A stretch of DNA of 13,307 bases, from positions 1 to 13,307 of the forward strand of contig CAZYTA010000060.1 in assembly GCA_964650465.1 (NCBI GenBank), read 5' to 3'. A program made the position numbers and the translations under genes. Shown here piece by piece: positions 13,305 to 13,307 of the stretch (within the stretch, counting starts at the first letter, position 1; every line of letters begins with the position of its first letter). The notes under the pieces are model-generated. The model worked only from the letters and a program-made list of their open reading frames with translations, was not told where the DNA came from and did not search any database. The DNA comes from RGIG6353 sp964650465. Its GTDB lineage: Bacteria; Bacillota; Clostridia; Oscillospirales; SIG627.

Positions 13305-13307
13305 TAA

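Overview
The window looks like chromosomal DNA from a low-to-moderate-GC Gram-positive anaerobe of the Clostridia, probably close to Ruminococcaceae/Oscillospiraceae. The reasons are strong AAGGAGG-type ribosome binding sites on nearly every gene, sigma-A-type promoters, a YmfF/YmfH-type M16 peptidase pair, and the protein sequences of FolD, Lgt, S2 and EF-Ts. The taxonomic call is inference from sequence character, not from a search. No phage, integrase, transposase, CRISPR array, tRNA or rRNA was seen.

Layout. Bases 55-10462 hold one long leftward run of eleven genes. It starts from a near-consensus promoter at 10434-10462 and ends at a strong hairpin terminator at 55-79. In transcription order the genes encode: a tartrate/D-malate dehydrogenase-like enzyme; a GH28-like beta-helix protein; a shorter paralogue of it with an eroded active site; a non-catalytic M16 peptidase homologue; a catalytic M16 peptidase; Lgt; FolD; a ten-TM-type heavy-metal/manganese exporter-like permease; a pyridoxamine kinase-like enzyme; a flavin reductase-like protein; and a ThuA-like protein. 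Most junctions are overlaps (ATGA at 9338-9341 and 2145-2148; 8 bases at 8112-8119) or gaps of 2-31 bases. The only larger gap is 81 bases, between lgt and folD. The first three genes and perhaps ThuA look like an intracellular sugar-acid or pectin-fragment module. The middle genes are housekeeping or membrane functions.

A second, back-to-back promoter at 10473-10501 drives a rightward metallo-beta-lactamase-fold hydrolase (10531-11268). Beyond it, rpsB (S2) and tsf (EF-Ts) form the usual translation operon, with its own extended -10 promoter at 11312-11340, a roughly 100-base leader with pairing potential, and a small repeat-like insert between the two genes. The window ends in two tandem perfect hairpins after tsf.

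The most unusual items are: the tandem GH28-like paralogues in which the downstream copy has lost the acidic residues; a short dispersed repeat found at the operon terminator and again around the lgt-folD junction, where part of it encodes the Lgt C-terminus; an inverted repeat covering the rpsB promoter; the MITE-like insert between rpsB and tsf; and the paired hairpins after tsf. I did not find a convincing new defence, mobile or RNA-guided system.
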